From Gammaproteobacteria bacterium (GTDB taxonomy: Bacteria > Pseudomonadota > Gammaproteobacteria > Enterobacterales > Alteromonadaceae), in assembly GCA_023380515.1 (NCBI GenBank), contig JAMCRH010000227.1, forward strand, positions 1 through 16,655: a stretch of DNA of 16,655 bases, written 5' to 3'. The notes beneath the pieces are model-generated. The model was not told where the DNA came from and did no database searches. It saw only the letters and a program-made list of their open reading frames with translations. The translations under genes were made by a program, and so were the position numbers. Positions 1 to 8,892 of the stretch are shown piece by piece. The first letter of the stretch is position 1. Every line of letters begins with the position of its first letter.

Positions 1-352
1 GTCATATCGGATGGCCGGCCACTCAACATCGGACGACCCAAGTGGTTATCGCAGCAAGGAAGAGGAAGAAGCTCGCCGGAAACGCGAGCCGATGATCCGC
101 TTCCGCAATTGGTTAGTGAAGCAAGGTTGGATTACCGAAGAAGAAGCTGACGCGCAAATGCAACAACACAAAGAAGAAGTGCTGGCTGCATTAAAACGCG
201 CTGAAACCGTTGCTGCGCCGCATGTTGATGAAATTATTGTTGACGTCTATGACGAGCCGACTCAAGCGTTGAAAGATCAGCTTGAAGCATTAAAAGCACA
301 CATCCGGCAATATCCAGATGCGTACCCGGCTACCTCAGGAGGCGTTAAGTAA
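1..352 (+). CDS. bkdA1: Branched-chain 2-oxo acid dehydrogenase E1 alpha subunit, C-terminal part
   Basis: This is the C-terminal end of a thiamine-diphosphate-dependent E1 alpha subunit, which decarboxylates branched-chain 2-oxo acids together with E1 beta. The frame is open to the window edge (first full codon at position 2), so the roughly 290 N-terminal residues, including the cofactor-binding motif, lie outside. The visible start reads [17 protein letters not shown], matching the phosphorylation-loop region conserved in E1 alpha. The remainder is a charged helical tail ([12 protein letters not shown]) ending in residues ATSGGVK. The ATG at position 11 is internal and not a real start. 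The stop codon overlaps the ATG of the next gene by one base (TAATG), so the two subunits are probably translationally coupled and made in equal amounts. Confidence is high for E1 alpha. The branched-chain assignment rests mainly on the neighbouring E1 beta and E2. Confidence 0.93.
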   Translation, partial: SYRMAGHSTSDDPSGYRSKEEEEARRKREPMIRFRNWLVKQGWITEEEADAQMQQHKEEVLAALKRAETVAAPHVDEIIVDVYDEPTQALKDQLEALKAHIRQYPDAYPATSGGVK

Positions 353-1338
353 TGGCAAAAATGAATTTACTCCAAGCCATCAACAGCGCCCTTGATGTGG
401 CGATGGCAAAGAACGACAAAGTTAGTGTTTTTGGTGAAGACGTTGGCCACTTTGGTGGCGTTTTCCGCGCGACCAGCGGTTTACAGCAAAAATATGGCCG
501 CAGCCGTTGTTTTAATACCCCTCTGGTTGAGCAGGGCATTATCGGTTTTGCTAACGGTTTGGCGGCGCAAGGAAGTTTTCCGGTTGCGGAAATTCAGTTC
601 GGTGATTACATTTTCCCGGCATTTGACCAGATCGTGAACGAAACTGCCAAATTCCGTTATCGCTCAGGTAATGAGTTCAATGTCGGCGGTTTAACTATTC
701 GTACCCCATACGGCGGTGGTATTCATGGTGGTCACTATCACTCACAATCACCAGAAGCTTATTTTGCCCACACGCCAGGCTTAAAAATTGTTGTTCCACG
801 CAACCCGTATCAAGCCAAAGGCTTGTTGCTGAGTGCGATTTTTGATCCAAACCCAGTTTTATTCCTCGAGCCGAAGCGGTTATATCGCGCTGCGGTTGGC
901 GAAGTGCCAGAAGAAGAGTACACCCTGCCTATCGGTAAGGCTGAAGTTGTTCAGGAAGGTACTGATATCACGGTCGTGGGCTGGGGCGCACAAGTTGAAG
1001 TGATTGAGCGCGCAGCAGAATTGGCGAAGAAAGACGGCGTCAGCGTCGAAATTATCGACTTACGCAGTATTTTACCGTGGGATGTCGACACAGTTGCGCA
1101 GTCGGTGATGAAAACCGGCCGTATGGTCGTCAGCCAAGAAGCGCCGCATACCATGGCATTTGGTAGCGAAGTGGCAGCAACGATTCAGGAAAAATGTTTC
1201 CTGTACTTGGAGTCGCCGGTTATGCGTGCTTCAGGTTTAGATACACCGTACCCGCTTGCGCACGAAAAAGAGTACTTCTCAGATCATCTGAAGAATCTGA
1301 AGACGTACGAAATGATTAAACGTTCACTGAATTACTAA
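352..1338 (+). CDS. bkdA2: Branched-chain 2-oxo acid dehydrogenase E1 beta subunit
   Basis: The 328-residue protein is full length for an E1 beta subunit. With E1 alpha it forms the heterotetramer that decarboxylates the 2-oxo acids derived from valine, leucine and isoleucine and passes the acyl group to E2 lipoyl lysines in the cytoplasm. The sequence shows [15 protein letters not shown] near residues 27-41. The [12 protein letters not shown] segment around 56-67 includes the glutamate (E60) expected to activate thiamine diphosphate. [11 protein letters not shown] at 126-136 is characteristic of branched-chain rather than pyruvate-type E1 beta. A transketolase C-terminal domain follows from about residue 200 ([11 protein letters not shown], then [10 protein letters not shown]). 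The ATG shares its A with the upstream stop, and the preceding GGAGGCG at 338-344 can serve as ribosome binding site. The E2 gene starts 11 nt downstream, so this is one operon. Confidence 0.95.
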   Translation: MAKMNLLQAINSALDVAMAKNDKVSVFGEDVGHFGGVFRATSGLQQKYGRSRCFNTPLVEQGIIGFANGLAAQGSFPVAEIQFGDYIFPAFDQIVNETAKFRYRSGNEFNVGGLTIRTPYGGGIHGGHYHSQSPEAYFAHTPGLKIVVPRNPYQAKGLLLSAIFDPNPVLFLEPKRLYRAAVGEVPEEEYTLPIGKAEVVQEGTDITVVGWGAQVEVIERAAELAKKDGVSVEIIDLRSILPWDVDTVAQSVMKTGRMVVSQEAPHTMAFGSEVAATIQEKCFLYLESPVMRASGLDTPYPLAHEKEYFSDHLKNLKTYEMIKRSLNY

Positions 1339-1349
1339 CAGGAGCTTTC

Positions 1350-2966
1350 ATGAGCACGGATTTCATTTTACCAGATATCGGTGAAGGTATCGTTGAGTGT
1401 GAAATCGTCGAATGGCAAGTCCAGGAAGGCGATTCAGTGCAAGAAGATCAGGTCGTTGTCGAAGTGATGACAGATAAGGCAGTGGTCGAGATTCCTGCCA
1501 AATTTGACGGTACGGTCACTAAGCTTTACTACGCCAAAGGCGACATCGCCAAAGTAGGTGAGCCACTCTTTGCAATTGACGCAGGAGGCAATGACTCAGC
1601 GCCTGCGCAAGCAGAAAGTAAGCCGACGCCAGTTGCACCGGCAGACTCGCAACCAGAAGAAATTAAAGCCGCTCCGGCAGCAGCTGCAGGCAGCGCGAAT
1701 GACTTTATTTTGCCAGATATTGGTGAAGGTATTGTCGAGTGTGAGATCGTTGAATGGCGTGTGAGCGAAGGCGAGCAAGTTGAAGAAGACCAAGTTGTCG
1801 TCGAGGTTATGACCGATAAAGCGGTGGTTGAAATTCCGGCCAAATCTGACGGCGTGGTGAGCAAGTTGTATTACGCGAAAGGCGACATTGCCAAAGTTGG
1901 TGCGCCGCTGTTTGCATTAACTGGCGCAGCAGATGCAACAACATCTGCATCCGAATCAGCACCAGCGGCAGCGTCTGCAACTGCAACGCCTGCAACTGCA
2001 GAGCCAGCGCGCGCAGCAGGTGGCCAGTTTGAAGCTCCACAACCGGCTGCAGACGGTAAGGTATTGGCAAGCCCTGCAGTGCGTCGACGTGCCCGTGAAG
2101 CAGGAATTGACTTAACTGCGGTGCAGGGTAGTGGCAAGAAAGGTCGGATTCTGAAAGAAGATCTGAGCGCTGCTAAAGCGTCTTCTGTTGCAACTAAAGC
2201 TGCACCAGCAAGCTCTGCACCTGCAGCAACCAGTGCTCCGGCCGCAACACAAGCGACGGGCGGCAAGCGGACTGAGCCAATGCGCGGTGTGCGTGCAGCG
2301 ATGGCACGGCAAATGGCCGATTCGGTGCGAACTATTCCGCATTTTACGTATGCTGAAGAGTTTGACCTCACTGAGTTACGTGCATTGCATGCGAAACTCA
2401 AAGCACAATATGCCGAGCAGGGTGTGCGCTTAACCTTGATGCCATTCTTTATTAAAGCAATGTCATTAGCACTCAGCGAATTCCCAATTATGAATGCTCA
2501 GCTGAATGACGAAGCCACAGAAATCACTTATTTCGACGACCATAACATTGGTATGGCCGTTGCAACCAAAGTGGGTTTAATGGTGCCGAACATTAAGGCG
2601 GTACAGCAGAAGTCGTTGTTAGAAGTCGCTGAAGAAGTGAACCGCTTAACGGCTGACGCGCGGGAAGGGAAAGTTGCGCAAGCGGACATGAAAGGTGGCA
2701 CGATTACCATTTCCAACATTGGCGTTGTCGGTGGTACGGTGACGACACCGATTATCAATAAGCCAGAAGCAGCGATTGTTGCGCTAGGTAAGGTGCAGAC
2801 TTTACCGCGCTTTGCAGCAGACGGAAGCGTTGTTGGTCGCGATATGATGACTGCAAGTTGGTCAGGTGACCATCGGATTATTGATGGCGCGACCATTGCA
2901 AACTTCAATAAGCGTTGGCAGCAGTTCCTTGAAGATCCAATGCAAATGCTGACCGTGATGCGCTAA
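1350..2966 (+). CDS. bkdB: Branched-chain 2-oxo acid dehydrogenase E2 (dihydrolipoyl acyltransferase), two lipoyl domains
   Basis: This 538-residue E2 is the core subunit that transfers the acyl group from lipoate to CoA. Two lipoyl domains span residues 4-75 and 118-189, each with an MTDKAVVEIPAK motif; the lipoylated lysines are K43 and K157. They are joined by Ala/Pro/Glu-rich linkers. A peripheral-subunit-binding domain follows (LASPAVRRRAREAGIDL, residues 239-255, through GRILKEDL at 265-272). The catalytic acyltransferase domain occupies about 308-538 and ends with SGDHRIIDGA, where H508 and D512 are the active-site residues. AGGAG at 1340-1344 precedes the ATG at good spacing. Branched-chain E2 proteins often have one lipoyl domain; here there are two near-identical copies. 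The E3 (lipoamide dehydrogenase) gene does not follow, because a strong terminator lies 35 nt after the stop, so E3 is presumably encoded elsewhere. Confidence 0.95.
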   Translation: MSTDFILPDIGEGIVECEIVEWQVQEGDSVQEDQVVVEVMTDKAVVEIPAKFDGTVTKLYYAKGDIAKVGEPLFAIDAGGNDSAPAQAESKPTPVAPADSQPEEIKAAPAAAAGSANDFILPDIGEGIVECEIVEWRVSEGEQVEEDQVVVEVMTDKAVVEIPAKSDGVVSKLYYAKGDIAKVGAPLFALTGAADATTSASESAPAAASATATPATAEPARAAGGQFEAPQPAADGKVLASPAVRRRAREAGIDLTAVQGSGKKGRILKEDLSAAKASSVATKAAPASSAPAATSAPAATQATGGKRTEPMRGVRAAMARQMADSVRTIPHFTYAEEFDLTELRALHAKLKAQYAEQGVRLTLMPFFIKAMSLALSEFPIMNAQLNDEATEITYFDDHNIGMAVATKVGLMVPNIKAVQQKSLLEVAEEVNRLTADAREGKVAQADMKGGTITISNIGVVGGTVTTPIINKPEAAIVALGKVQTLPRFAADGSVVGRDMMTASWSGDHRIIDGATIANFNKRWQQFLEDPMQMLTVMR

Positions 2967-3001
2967 GTGTCTCTTTAAATAATTAGCGCTTGAAGCAAAT
3001 T

Positions 3002-3041
3002 AAAACTGCCTAAGTAAGGGAATTACTTAGGCAGTTTTTTT
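3002..3041 (+). terminator. Intrinsic terminator of the bkd operon
   Basis: A perfect 16-bp stem pairs 3002-3017 with 3023-3038 (arm AAAACTGCCTAAGTAA, loop GGGAA) and runs into a T-tract at 3035-3041. It lies 35 nt after the E2 stop and ends the operon. Confidence 0.95.
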
Positions 3042-3137
3042 ATGGCTGTTGAAAACTTACTTTCGGCGAAATAGCGCTAGCTGCTCGGTATAGCGATTAA
3101 TTACTAAGCTAAACAGCATAGGCTTTGGCTTAGGACT

Positions 3138-3170
3138 TTGTTAATCTGTAACAAAATTAATCTGAAACAA
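3138..3170 (+). promoter_or_regulatory. Direct repeat and inverted repeat upstream of the prolyl oligopeptidase gene
   Basis: Two 14-nt copies, TTAATCTGTAACAA (3141-3154) and TTAATCTGAAACAA (3157-3170), match at 13 of 14 positions with a 16-nt period. The first copy also forms the inverted repeat TTGTTA-N5-TAACAA (3138-3154). They lie 30-65 nt before the start codon, where promoter and operator sites would be expected. The rest of the gene-free region 3042-3202 shows no clear sigma-70 promoter. A regulatory role is inferred from position and repetition only. Confidence 0.4.
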
Positions 3171-3202
3171 CTATAACAACAACACTTGGAGAGCCTAGCT
3201 TC

Positions 3203-5344
3203 ATGAAATACGCCATTCCATTACTGACGGTTGCCCTGTTAACTGCCTGTGCTGAAGCCCCAGCGCCAGCAGAGACAGACGCCGCGCAATCAAATTTAAC
3301 CTACCCAGAAACGCGTAAAGGCGATGTGGTCGACACCTATTTTGGTCGCCAAGTTGCAGACCCATATCGTTGGTTAGAAGACGATCGCAGCGCTGAAACT
3401 GGCGCTTGGGTTAAAGCTCAGAATGAACTGACATTTTCTTACTTAGAGCAAATTCCATATCGTGATTCTATTCGTGAGCGGTTACAAGACTCATGGAATT
3501 TCGAGCGTTTAGGTGCGCCGTTTAAAGAAGGCGATTACACCTATTTCTATCGCAACGATGGCCTGCAAAATCAGTTTGTTTTGTACCGTCAGAAAGATGA
3601 CGGCGAGCCAGAGGTGTTCCTCGACCCAAATACGTTTAGTGCTGATGGCACAACGTCAATGGCTTCTTTGAGCTTCTCGCGTGACGGCAGTTTAGCGGCC
3701 TATGCGATTTCTGAGGGCGGCAGTGACTGGCGGAAGATCATCGTGATTGATGTCGAAACTGGCGAACAAATTGGTGATGTGCTCGAAGACATCAAATTTA
3801 GTGGCATTAACTGGGTCGGTAACGAAGGCTTTTATTATTCAAGCTATGACAAGCCAGACGGAAGTGCGCTGTCAGCGATGACCGAGCAGCATAAGCTTTA
3901 TTTCCATCGCTTGGGTACACCGCAGTCCGAAGACCAAGTTGTATTTGGTGAGAAGCCAGAGGAAATTCATCGTTACGTGGGCGCTAGCGTGACCCGTGAT
4001 GACAGGTATTTATTGGTCTCGGCATCGGTATCGACCTCAGGTAATAAACTCTTTATTAAAGACCTCGAGAATCCAGAAGCTGGCTTTACAGCAATTGTTG
4101 AGACGCCAAGTCACGATGTCAGTTTACTCACAGCTGAGGGTGATACCCTGTATTTCCTAACCAACCGCGATGCACCGAACCGTCGTGTGGTCATGGCAAA
4201 TGCGGCCAATCCGCAACCTGAGCATTGGCAGGATGTCATTCCGGAAACTAATCACGTGTTACGTGCGAGTACCGGTGCTGGCTACATCTTTGCTAATTAC
4301 ATTGTCGATGCGGTCGCGCAAGTGCAGCAATACGACTTAGAAGGTAATTTGGTCCGTGAAATCGAGCTGCCTGGTGTTGGTAGTGCCGGTGGTTTCGGTG
4401 GCAAGGCAGACGCCGAGGAGCTGTTCTTTAGTTTTGCCAATTACACGACGCCAAGCAGCATTTATCGTTTCGATCCGCATACTGGAGAGAGTGAGCTGTT
4501 TAATCGCCCGGAAACTAACTTCGACCCGGCAAACTATACGTCTGAGCAGGTATTTTATACTTCGCAAGACGGCACGCGGATTCCAATGATTATCAGCTAT
4601 CGCAATGATCTTGAGCGTGATGGCACCAATCCAACCATTCTCTACGGCTACGGTGGTTTTAATATCAGCCTGACGCCTTCGTTCAGCGTTGCAAACGCGG
4701 TGTGGATGGACATGGGCGGTATTTATGCCGTTGCCAATATCCGTGGTGGTGGCGAGTACGGTAAAGCTTGGCATGATGCAGGTCGCCAGTTAAACCGTCA
4801 GAACGTCTTCGATGACTTCATTGCTGCGGGCGAGTACCTCATTGAGGAAAACTATACCAGCAGCGATAAGTTAGCGATTCGTGGTGGGTCGAATGGTGGC
4901 TTGTTGGTGGCTGCGGTGTCAACCCAACGTCCAGACCTTTTCCAAGTCGCAATTCCAGCAGTTGGTGTGTTAGACATGTTGCGTTACCACACCTTTACGG
5001 CGGGCGCAGGCTGGGCATATGACTACGGCACATCTGAGCAAAGCGAAGAGATGTTTGAGTATTTGCTCGGCTACTCACCTGTGCATAACGTCCGTGAAGG
5101 TGTCAATCACCCAGCAACGATGGTGACCACGGCTGACCACGATGACCGCGTTGTACCGGCGCATTCGTTTAAGTATGCCGCTGAGTTACAGGCGAAAGAT
5201 GGTGGTGAAAACCCACAGTTGATTCGGATTGACGTCAATGCTGGCCACGGTGCGGGTATGCCGGTGTCAATGGTTATTGACCAAGCCGCCGACGTGTTCT
5301 CGTTTATCTTATACAACATGGGCTATAGTGAACTGCCACGCTAA
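3203..5344 (+). CDS. Prolyl oligopeptidase family (S9A) serine peptidase, predicted lipoprotein
   Basis: The 713-residue protein has the size and layout of prolyl oligopeptidase, which cleaves short peptides after proline. An N-terminal segment is followed by a seven-bladed beta-propeller (about residues 80-440) and an alpha/beta-hydrolase domain. The catalytic triad is visible: S563 in [10 protein letters not shown]647 in [12 protein letters not shown], and H682 in NAGHGAG. The first 16 residues form a lipoprotein signal ([16 protein letters not shown]) with lipobox LTAC and C16 as the lipidation site. The enzyme is therefore probably membrane-anchored in the cell envelope and would digest peptides entering the periplasm. 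GGAGAG at 3188-3193 is the ribosome binding site, 9 nt before the ATG. The gene is a single transcription unit between two terminators. Oligopeptidase B (basic-residue specific) is the alternative, but the overall motifs fit the prolyl enzyme better. Confidence 0.93.
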   Translation: MKYAIPLLTVALLTACAEAPAPAETDAAQSNLTYPETRKGDVVDTYFGRQVADPYRWLEDDRSAETGAWVKAQNELTFSYLEQIPYRDSIRERLQDSWNFERLGAPFKEGDYTYFYRNDGLQNQFVLYRQKDDGEPEVFLDPNTFSADGTTSMASLSFSRDGSLAAYAISEGGSDWRKIIVIDVETGEQIGDVLEDIKFSGINWVGNEGFYYSSYDKPDGSALSAMTEQHKLYFHRLGTPQSEDQVVFGEKPEEIHRYVGASVTRDDRYLLVSASVSTSGNKLFIKDLENPEAGFTAIVETPSHDVSLLTAEGDTLYFLTNRDAPNRRVVMANAANPQPEHWQDVIPETNHVLRASTGAGYIFANYIVDAVAQVQQYDLEGNLVREIELPGVGSAGGFGGKADAEELFFSFANYTTPSSIYRFDPHTGESELFNRPETNFDPANYTSEQVFYTSQDGTRIPMIISYRNDLERDGTNPTILYGYGGFNISLTPSFSVANAVWMDMGGIYAVANIRGGGEYGKAWHDAGRQLNRQNVFDDFIAAGEYLIEENYTSSDKLAIRGGSNGGLLVAAVSTQRPDLFQVAIPAVGVLDMLRYHTFTAGAGWAYDYGTSEQSEEMFEYLLGYSPVHNVREGVNHPATMVTTADHDDRVVPAHSFKYAAELQAKDGGENPQLIRIDVNAGHGAGMPVSMVIDQAADVFSFILYNMGYSELPR

Positions 5345-5360
5345 GTTTCTAAGCTAATTG

Positions 5361-5397
5361 AAAAAGGGCTATGCTGATTCAGCATAGCCCTTTTTTT
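5361..5397. terminator. Bidirectional intrinsic terminator between convergent genes
   Basis: Arms 5361-5376 and 5380-5395 pair perfectly (core AGGGCTATGCTG/CAGCATAGCCCT). An A5 run on one side and a T7 run on the other let the hairpin work in both directions. It sits between the ends of the plus-strand prolyl oligopeptidase gene and the minus-strand rnhB. Confidence 0.93.
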
Positions 5398-5424
5398 ATG
5401 TTGTCCTGTGTTTAATCTCTGCGG

Positions 5425-6003
5425 CTAGAGAAGATCACGAACCGGGCGGAAACTCTTGCGATGAATCGGGCTGACACCATGTTCTTTCAATGCAGCTAAA
5501 TGCTCGGCGGTACCGTAGGCTTTGTGTTTGGCAAAATTGTAGTGTGGGTAAAGTTCGTGCCACTCGAGCATTTGTCGATCCCGCTCGACTTTGGCTAAGA
5601 TTGAGGCTGCACCAATACAGGCTTCTTTTAGGTCACCACCAATAATGGCTTCGGCAGGCACCGCAAGTTTCGGCAGCCGATTGCCATCAATCAACACTAG
5701 CTCTGGACGTTGATGCAAGGACTCGACAGCACGTTTCATAGCTAACATGGTTGCATGCAGAATATTCAACTCGTCAATTTCTTCGACGCTACAGTGGGCT
5801 ATCGACCAACATAACGCTTTTTCACGAATTTCGAGGTTCAGTGCATTGCGCTTTTTCTCGCTGAGCTTTTTCGAGTCAGTAATCCCGGTAATCGGGTTGT
5901 TTGGATCAAGAATGACCGCCGCAGCAATAACTGGCCCAGCGATTGGGCCGCGACCCGCTTCGTCGACTCCACAAGTTAGCAGAGGGCGTTGTATTTCTGA
6001 CAC
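5425..6003 (-). CDS. rnhB: Ribonuclease HII
   Basis: The 192-residue protein is a normal-length RNase HII, the cytoplasmic nuclease that nicks DNA 5' of embedded ribonucleotides and degrades RNA in RNA-DNA hybrids. The family signature [15 protein letters not shown] begins at residue 11. The expected acidic metal-binding residues are present: D14, E15, D106 (LIDGN) and D124 (GGDLKEA), followed by [12 protein letters not shown]. The start codon is GTG at 6001-6003, supported by AAGGA about 7 nt upstream on the minus strand and by the family's usual N-terminal length. It begins 18 nt after the argE stop, so the two are likely co-transcribed. In many gammaproteobacteria rnhB lies next to lpxB and dnaE; that context is absent here. 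Confidence 0.95.
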   Translation of the reverse strand: MSEIQRPLLTCGVDEAGRGPIAGPVIAAAVILDPNNPITGITDSKKLSEKKRNALNLEIREKALCWSIAHCSVEEIDELNILHATMLAMKRAVESLHQRPELVLIDGNRLPKLAVPAEAIIGGDLKEACIGAASILAKVERDRQMLEWHELYPHYNFAKHKAYGTAEHLAALKEHGVSPIHRKSFRPVRDLL

Positions 6004-6021
6004 GTTTTCGTCCTTATTATT

Positions 6022-7188
6022 CTAAAAGCAGGTTTTCACAATCAGTTCACGCAACTGTTGCTGAGCTGGTTTTATTTCCGCCAAGGTAATGTATTCGTCC
6101 GGCTGGTGGGCTTGGCGAATAGAACCCGGACCCATAACAATCGTTTCGCAACCTAGGTCATGAATAAATGGTGCTTCGGTACAATAGTTGGCTGGCTCTG
6201 CTTGTTGGCCACTAATTGCTTCAGCTAGCCGCACTAAGGCAGCGTCAGCCTTGGTTTCATAGCCAGGAATTGGTTCATGCATGGCGATAATGTCGAGTGC
6301 ATTCGGATAACGCTCTCGAATGGGCGCCAATGCGCCGTGAAGCATGTCATTGAGTGTATCGATACGCATACCCGGTAATGGCCGCATGTCCATGTGGAGC
6401 TCACAACAGGCACAAATACGGTTCGCTGCGTCGCCGCCGTGGATGTGGCCGAAATTCAAGGTTGGATAAGGGACTTCAAACGCGGGCTCATGAAACTTGT
6501 CTTTCAGGCTTTGCTCAAGAGTTTTCAGGGAGCCAAGCACTTCGTGCATAATGTTAATCGCGTTGATACCTGCGGCTGGGTTAGAACTGTGGCCTGATTT
6601 ACCGGTGATGCGAATACAGTCGGTCGAGTGACCTTTGTGCATGCGCACTGGCACCATATTCGTCGGCTCGCCAATGACCGCGTATTCTGGTTTTAAGTTG
6701 GCAAAGCGATGTAATTCACGGGCACCGGCCATAGACGTTTCTTCGTCGGCTGTGGCTAGAATTCGCAGCGGCTTTTTTAATTTGCTGAGGTCAAGATCGC
6801 GAACGGCTTCGATGATAAAAGCAAAGAAGCCCTTCATATCTGCGCTACCTAGGCCGAAAAGCTTGCCATCGGCTTCGGTGAGGGTGAACGGATCGCGCGT
6901 CCAGCGACCTTCGTCCCAGGGTACTGTATCAGTATGGCCCGATAACAATAAGCCAGCAGCGCTGCTGTCGACTGGCTCAGGGCCGATACTTGCTAATAGA
7001 TTGTACTTGCCCGCTTGGCGCTCAAGCTCTTGTATTTCGACATGAAAGCCTAAGCTTGAGAGCCACATACCCAGCAACTCGATGACTTGGCGATTGGAAA
7101 TATCCCAAGTCGGTTCCAAGCAGCTGACAGAAGGCGCAGCAATTAAATCACGGTACATGTCCATGAACGAAGGCAAAGTGCGATGCAT
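6022..7188 (-). CDS. argE: Acetylornithine deacetylase (M20 family)
   Basis: The enzyme hydrolyses N-acetylornithine to ornithine and acetate in arginine biosynthesis. The 388-residue product follows the E. coli ArgE pattern closely. SGHTDTVPWDEGRWTRDPF contains metal ligand H85. GLGSADMKGFFAF contains D117, ATADEETSMAGA contains E149/E150, and VIGEPT contains E174. GHIHGGDAANRICACCELHM is in the dimerisation region, and SIRQAHQPDEY contains H361. I placed the start at 7188 rather than an in-frame ATG at 7218, because AGGAG lies 5 nt before it and the N-terminus MHRTLPSFMDMYRDLIA aligns with ArgE. The gene lies about 50 nt after the terminator of the upstream transporter gene. It is not next to other arg genes here. 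Because M20 enzymes can act on N-acyl amino acids or dipeptides generally, a different substrate is possible but unlikely given the close match. Confidence 0.92.
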   Translation of the reverse strand: MHRTLPSFMDMYRDLIAAPSVSCLEPTWDISNRQVIELLGMWLSSLGFHVEIQELERQAGKYNLLASIGPEPVDSSAAGLLLSGHTDTVPWDEGRWTRDPFTLTEADGKLFGLGSADMKGFFAFIIEAVRDLDLSKLKKPLRILATADEETSMAGARELHRFANLKPEYAVIGEPTNMVPVRMHKGHSTDCIRITGKSGHSSNPAAGINAINIMHEVLGSLKTLEQSLKDKFHEPAFEVPYPTLNFGHIHGGDAANRICACCELHMDMRPLPGMRIDTLNDMLHGALAPIRERYPNALDIIAMHEPIPGYETKADAALVRLAEAISGQQAEPANYCTEAPFIHDLGCETIVMGPGSIRQAHQPDEYITLAEIKPAQQQLRELIVKTCF

Positions 7189-7238
7189 AAAAACTCCTAA
7201 GCAAGTCGAAGGGTACATCTTACCATGGCGCAGAAAAG

Positions 7239-7274
7239 AAAGGAGCTAAACTCCGCGAAGAGTTCAGCTCCTTT
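7239..7274 (-). terminator. Intrinsic terminator after the AbgT-family gene
   Basis: Arms 7239-7253 and 7260-7274 (AAAGGAGCTAAACTC against GAGTTCAGCTCCTTT) pair with one A/C mismatch around a 6-nt loop. On the minus strand the stem is followed by TTTCTTTT; on the plus strand by TTTTT. It separates the transporter gene from argE. Confidence 0.85.
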
Positions 7275-7312
7275 TTGTATAACTTTTAACCAGAGGTTAT
7301 AAGGTGCAGTAA

Positions 7313-8869
7313 TTAACCAGCTGGATAAATGTAATTGGCTTGAACACCAAGTGGGATACCGATCATCCAGTAGAGCAGGAGGAAGATAGTCCAAATGACA
7401 CCCAAGGCCACACTGTACGGCAACATCATTGATACAAGAGTACCGATACCTGTGCTCTTCACATAGCGTTGACAGTAAACAACGACGAGTGGGAAGTAAG
7501 GTAGCAGTGGTGTAATGATATTACTGACCGAGTCACCAACACGGTAAGCGGCCTGCGTTAAGTCTGGCGAGATGCCCAGTTGCATCAGCATGGGTACGAA
7601 AATTGGTGAAATCAATAACCATTTCGCACTGGCAGAACCGACGAACAGGTTAATAATCGCCACCAATATAATAATACCAACTAGCGTCACTGGACCCGGA
7701 ACGGCCATGGCTTGCAAGAAGTTAGCACCTTTCATGGCCAGCAGAATACCAAGGTTCGAGTCGCCAAATGCCTTAATAAAGAGCGCACAGAAGAATGCCA
7801 TGACGAGATAGTAGGCCATGGTTTCCATGGTCTTCGACATCGCCATAATGACGTCTTTTGACTCTTTGAACGTTCCAGCAACGAAGCCGTGGACGATACC
7901 TGGTACCCAGAATAGTAGGAAGATAATCGGTACGATCGATTGCATCAGCGGTGCATCAAACGCAGCAATTTCACCCTCAGGTGAGCGCAGTGCTGAGGTT
8001 TCCGGCCAAGTTGCAGCAACGAGTGCAGCGATACCGGCAATCATGGTCAAGCCACCAAAACCAAATGCTTTGCGATCTTGCGGTGACACTTCTTCGATCT
8101 TCGGCATTTCTTCAGGATCGCCGTCGATTTGGGTGCCTTTTAAGCGTGGCTCGATGACCTTATCGGTTAGATACCAACCCACTAGGACAACGACGATGCT
8201 CGAAGCGGCCGTGAAGTACCAGTTATTTAACGGGTTCAACAAAATGGTGGAGTCGTAGAGCCGCGCAGCTTCTTGGGTAATCCCTTGTAGCATAGGGTCG
8301 ATGGCGCTCGGTACAAAGTTCGCCGAGAAACCACCCGACACACCAGCAAATGCAGCAGCGATACCGGCGAGAGGATGGCGGCCGGCTGCGTAGAAGATAA
8401 TACCACCAAGTGGAATAACCAAGACGTAACCCGCGTCCACTGCCGTGTGGCTGACAATCGCAACTAAGATCAGAATAGGTGTTAAGAGGAACTTCGCAGT
8501 GTTATTCAACAGCAGTTTAATACCGACATTGATAAAGCCGCTGCGTTCTGCAACACCGATACCGAGCATAGCCACCAAGACCACGCCTAATGGCGCGAAC
8601 GAGGTGAACGTGGTCACCATAGTGGCGAGGAAATTAGCAAGTGCCCCCGGTGCTAGCAGATTATTAACAATAATCTCATTGCCAGTACGTGGGTCAATTT
8701 CGCTGTAACTAAATTGGGCAAAAATTAAGCTCAGAATCCAGACAATCACTAACAACCCAGCGAACATAACTGCTGGATCAGGAAGTTTATTGCCGATGAC
8801 TTCGATTTTATTGAGTAAACGGTTGAGCAGACCGTTTTCTGTGTCCTTGACTTTACCGTCAGCGCTCAT
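7313..8869 (-). CDS. AbgT family transporter
   Basis: This 518-residue, multi-pass inner-membrane protein belongs to the AbgT family. The family includes E. coli AbgT (p-aminobenzoyl-glutamate uptake) and the gonococcal MtrF pump, and some members export sulfonamides. The start is typical: LLNKIEVIGNKLPDPAVMFAGLL, then the first membrane helix. Further landmarks are SHTAVDAGYVLVIPLGG, GFSANFVPSAIDPML in the first re-entrant region, and GSASAKWLLISPIFVPML with VGDSVSNIITPLLPYFPL in the second. A charged cytoplasmic loop (about residues 218-250) separates the two halves. The ATG at 8867-8869 is preceded by GGGGAC. Upstream lies a 12-bp palindrome. The substrate cannot be told from sequence. The M20 enzyme encoded next to it recalls the E. 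coli abgAB-abgT pairing, but here that enzyme is a clear ArgE and a terminator intervenes. Confidence 0.93.
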   Translation of the reverse strand: MSADGKVKDTENGLLNRLLNKIEVIGNKLPDPAVMFAGLLVIVWILSLIFAQFSYSEIDPRTGNEIIVNNLLAPGALANFLATMVTTFTSFAPLGVVLVAMLGIGVAERSGFINVGIKLLLNNTAKFLLTPILILVAIVSHTAVDAGYVLVIPLGGIIFYAAGRHPLAGIAAAFAGVSGGFSANFVPSAIDPMLQGITQEAARLYDSTILLNPLNNWYFTAASSIVVVLVGWYLTDKVIEPRLKGTQIDGDPEEMPKIEEVSPQDRKAFGFGGLTMIAGIAALVAATWPETSALRSPEGEIAAFDAPLMQSIVPIIFLLFWVPGIVHGFVAGTFKESKDVIMAMSKTMETMAYYLVMAFFCALFIKAFGDSNLGILLAMKGANFLQAMAVPGPVTLVGIIILVAIINLFVGSASAKWLLISPIFVPMLMQLGISPDLTQAAYRVGDSVSNIITPLLPYFPLVVVYCQRYVKSTGIGTLVSMMLPYSVALGVIWTIFLLLYWMIGIPLGVQANYIYPAG

Positions 8870-8880
8870 AACATGTCCCC

Positions 8881-8892
8881 GTGGTTAACCAC
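8881..8892 (-). promoter_or_regulatory. 12-bp perfect palindrome in the abgT leader (candidate operator)
   Basis: GTGGTTAACCAC is its own reverse complement. It lies 11 nt upstream of the abgT ATG, just above the GGGGAC ribosome binding site. This position would suit repressor binding. No regulator gene is adjacent, so its role is inferred from symmetry and position only. Confidence 0.35.

Noticed and set aside
1871..2401. Long open frame on the minus strand opposite the E2 linker
   Set aside because: It is Ala-rich low-complexity sequence produced by the complementary strand of the Ala/Pro linker codons, with no ribosome binding site or recognisable domain.
7189..7218. Longer argE start at 7218
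   Set aside because: The extra ten residues do not resemble ArgE N-termini, and the ATG at 7186-7188 has a well-placed AGGAG.
6022..8869. abgT plus argE as a p-aminobenzoyl-glutamate uptake and hydrolysis pair
   Set aside because: The M20 enzyme matches ArgE closely over its full length, and a terminator separates the two genes.
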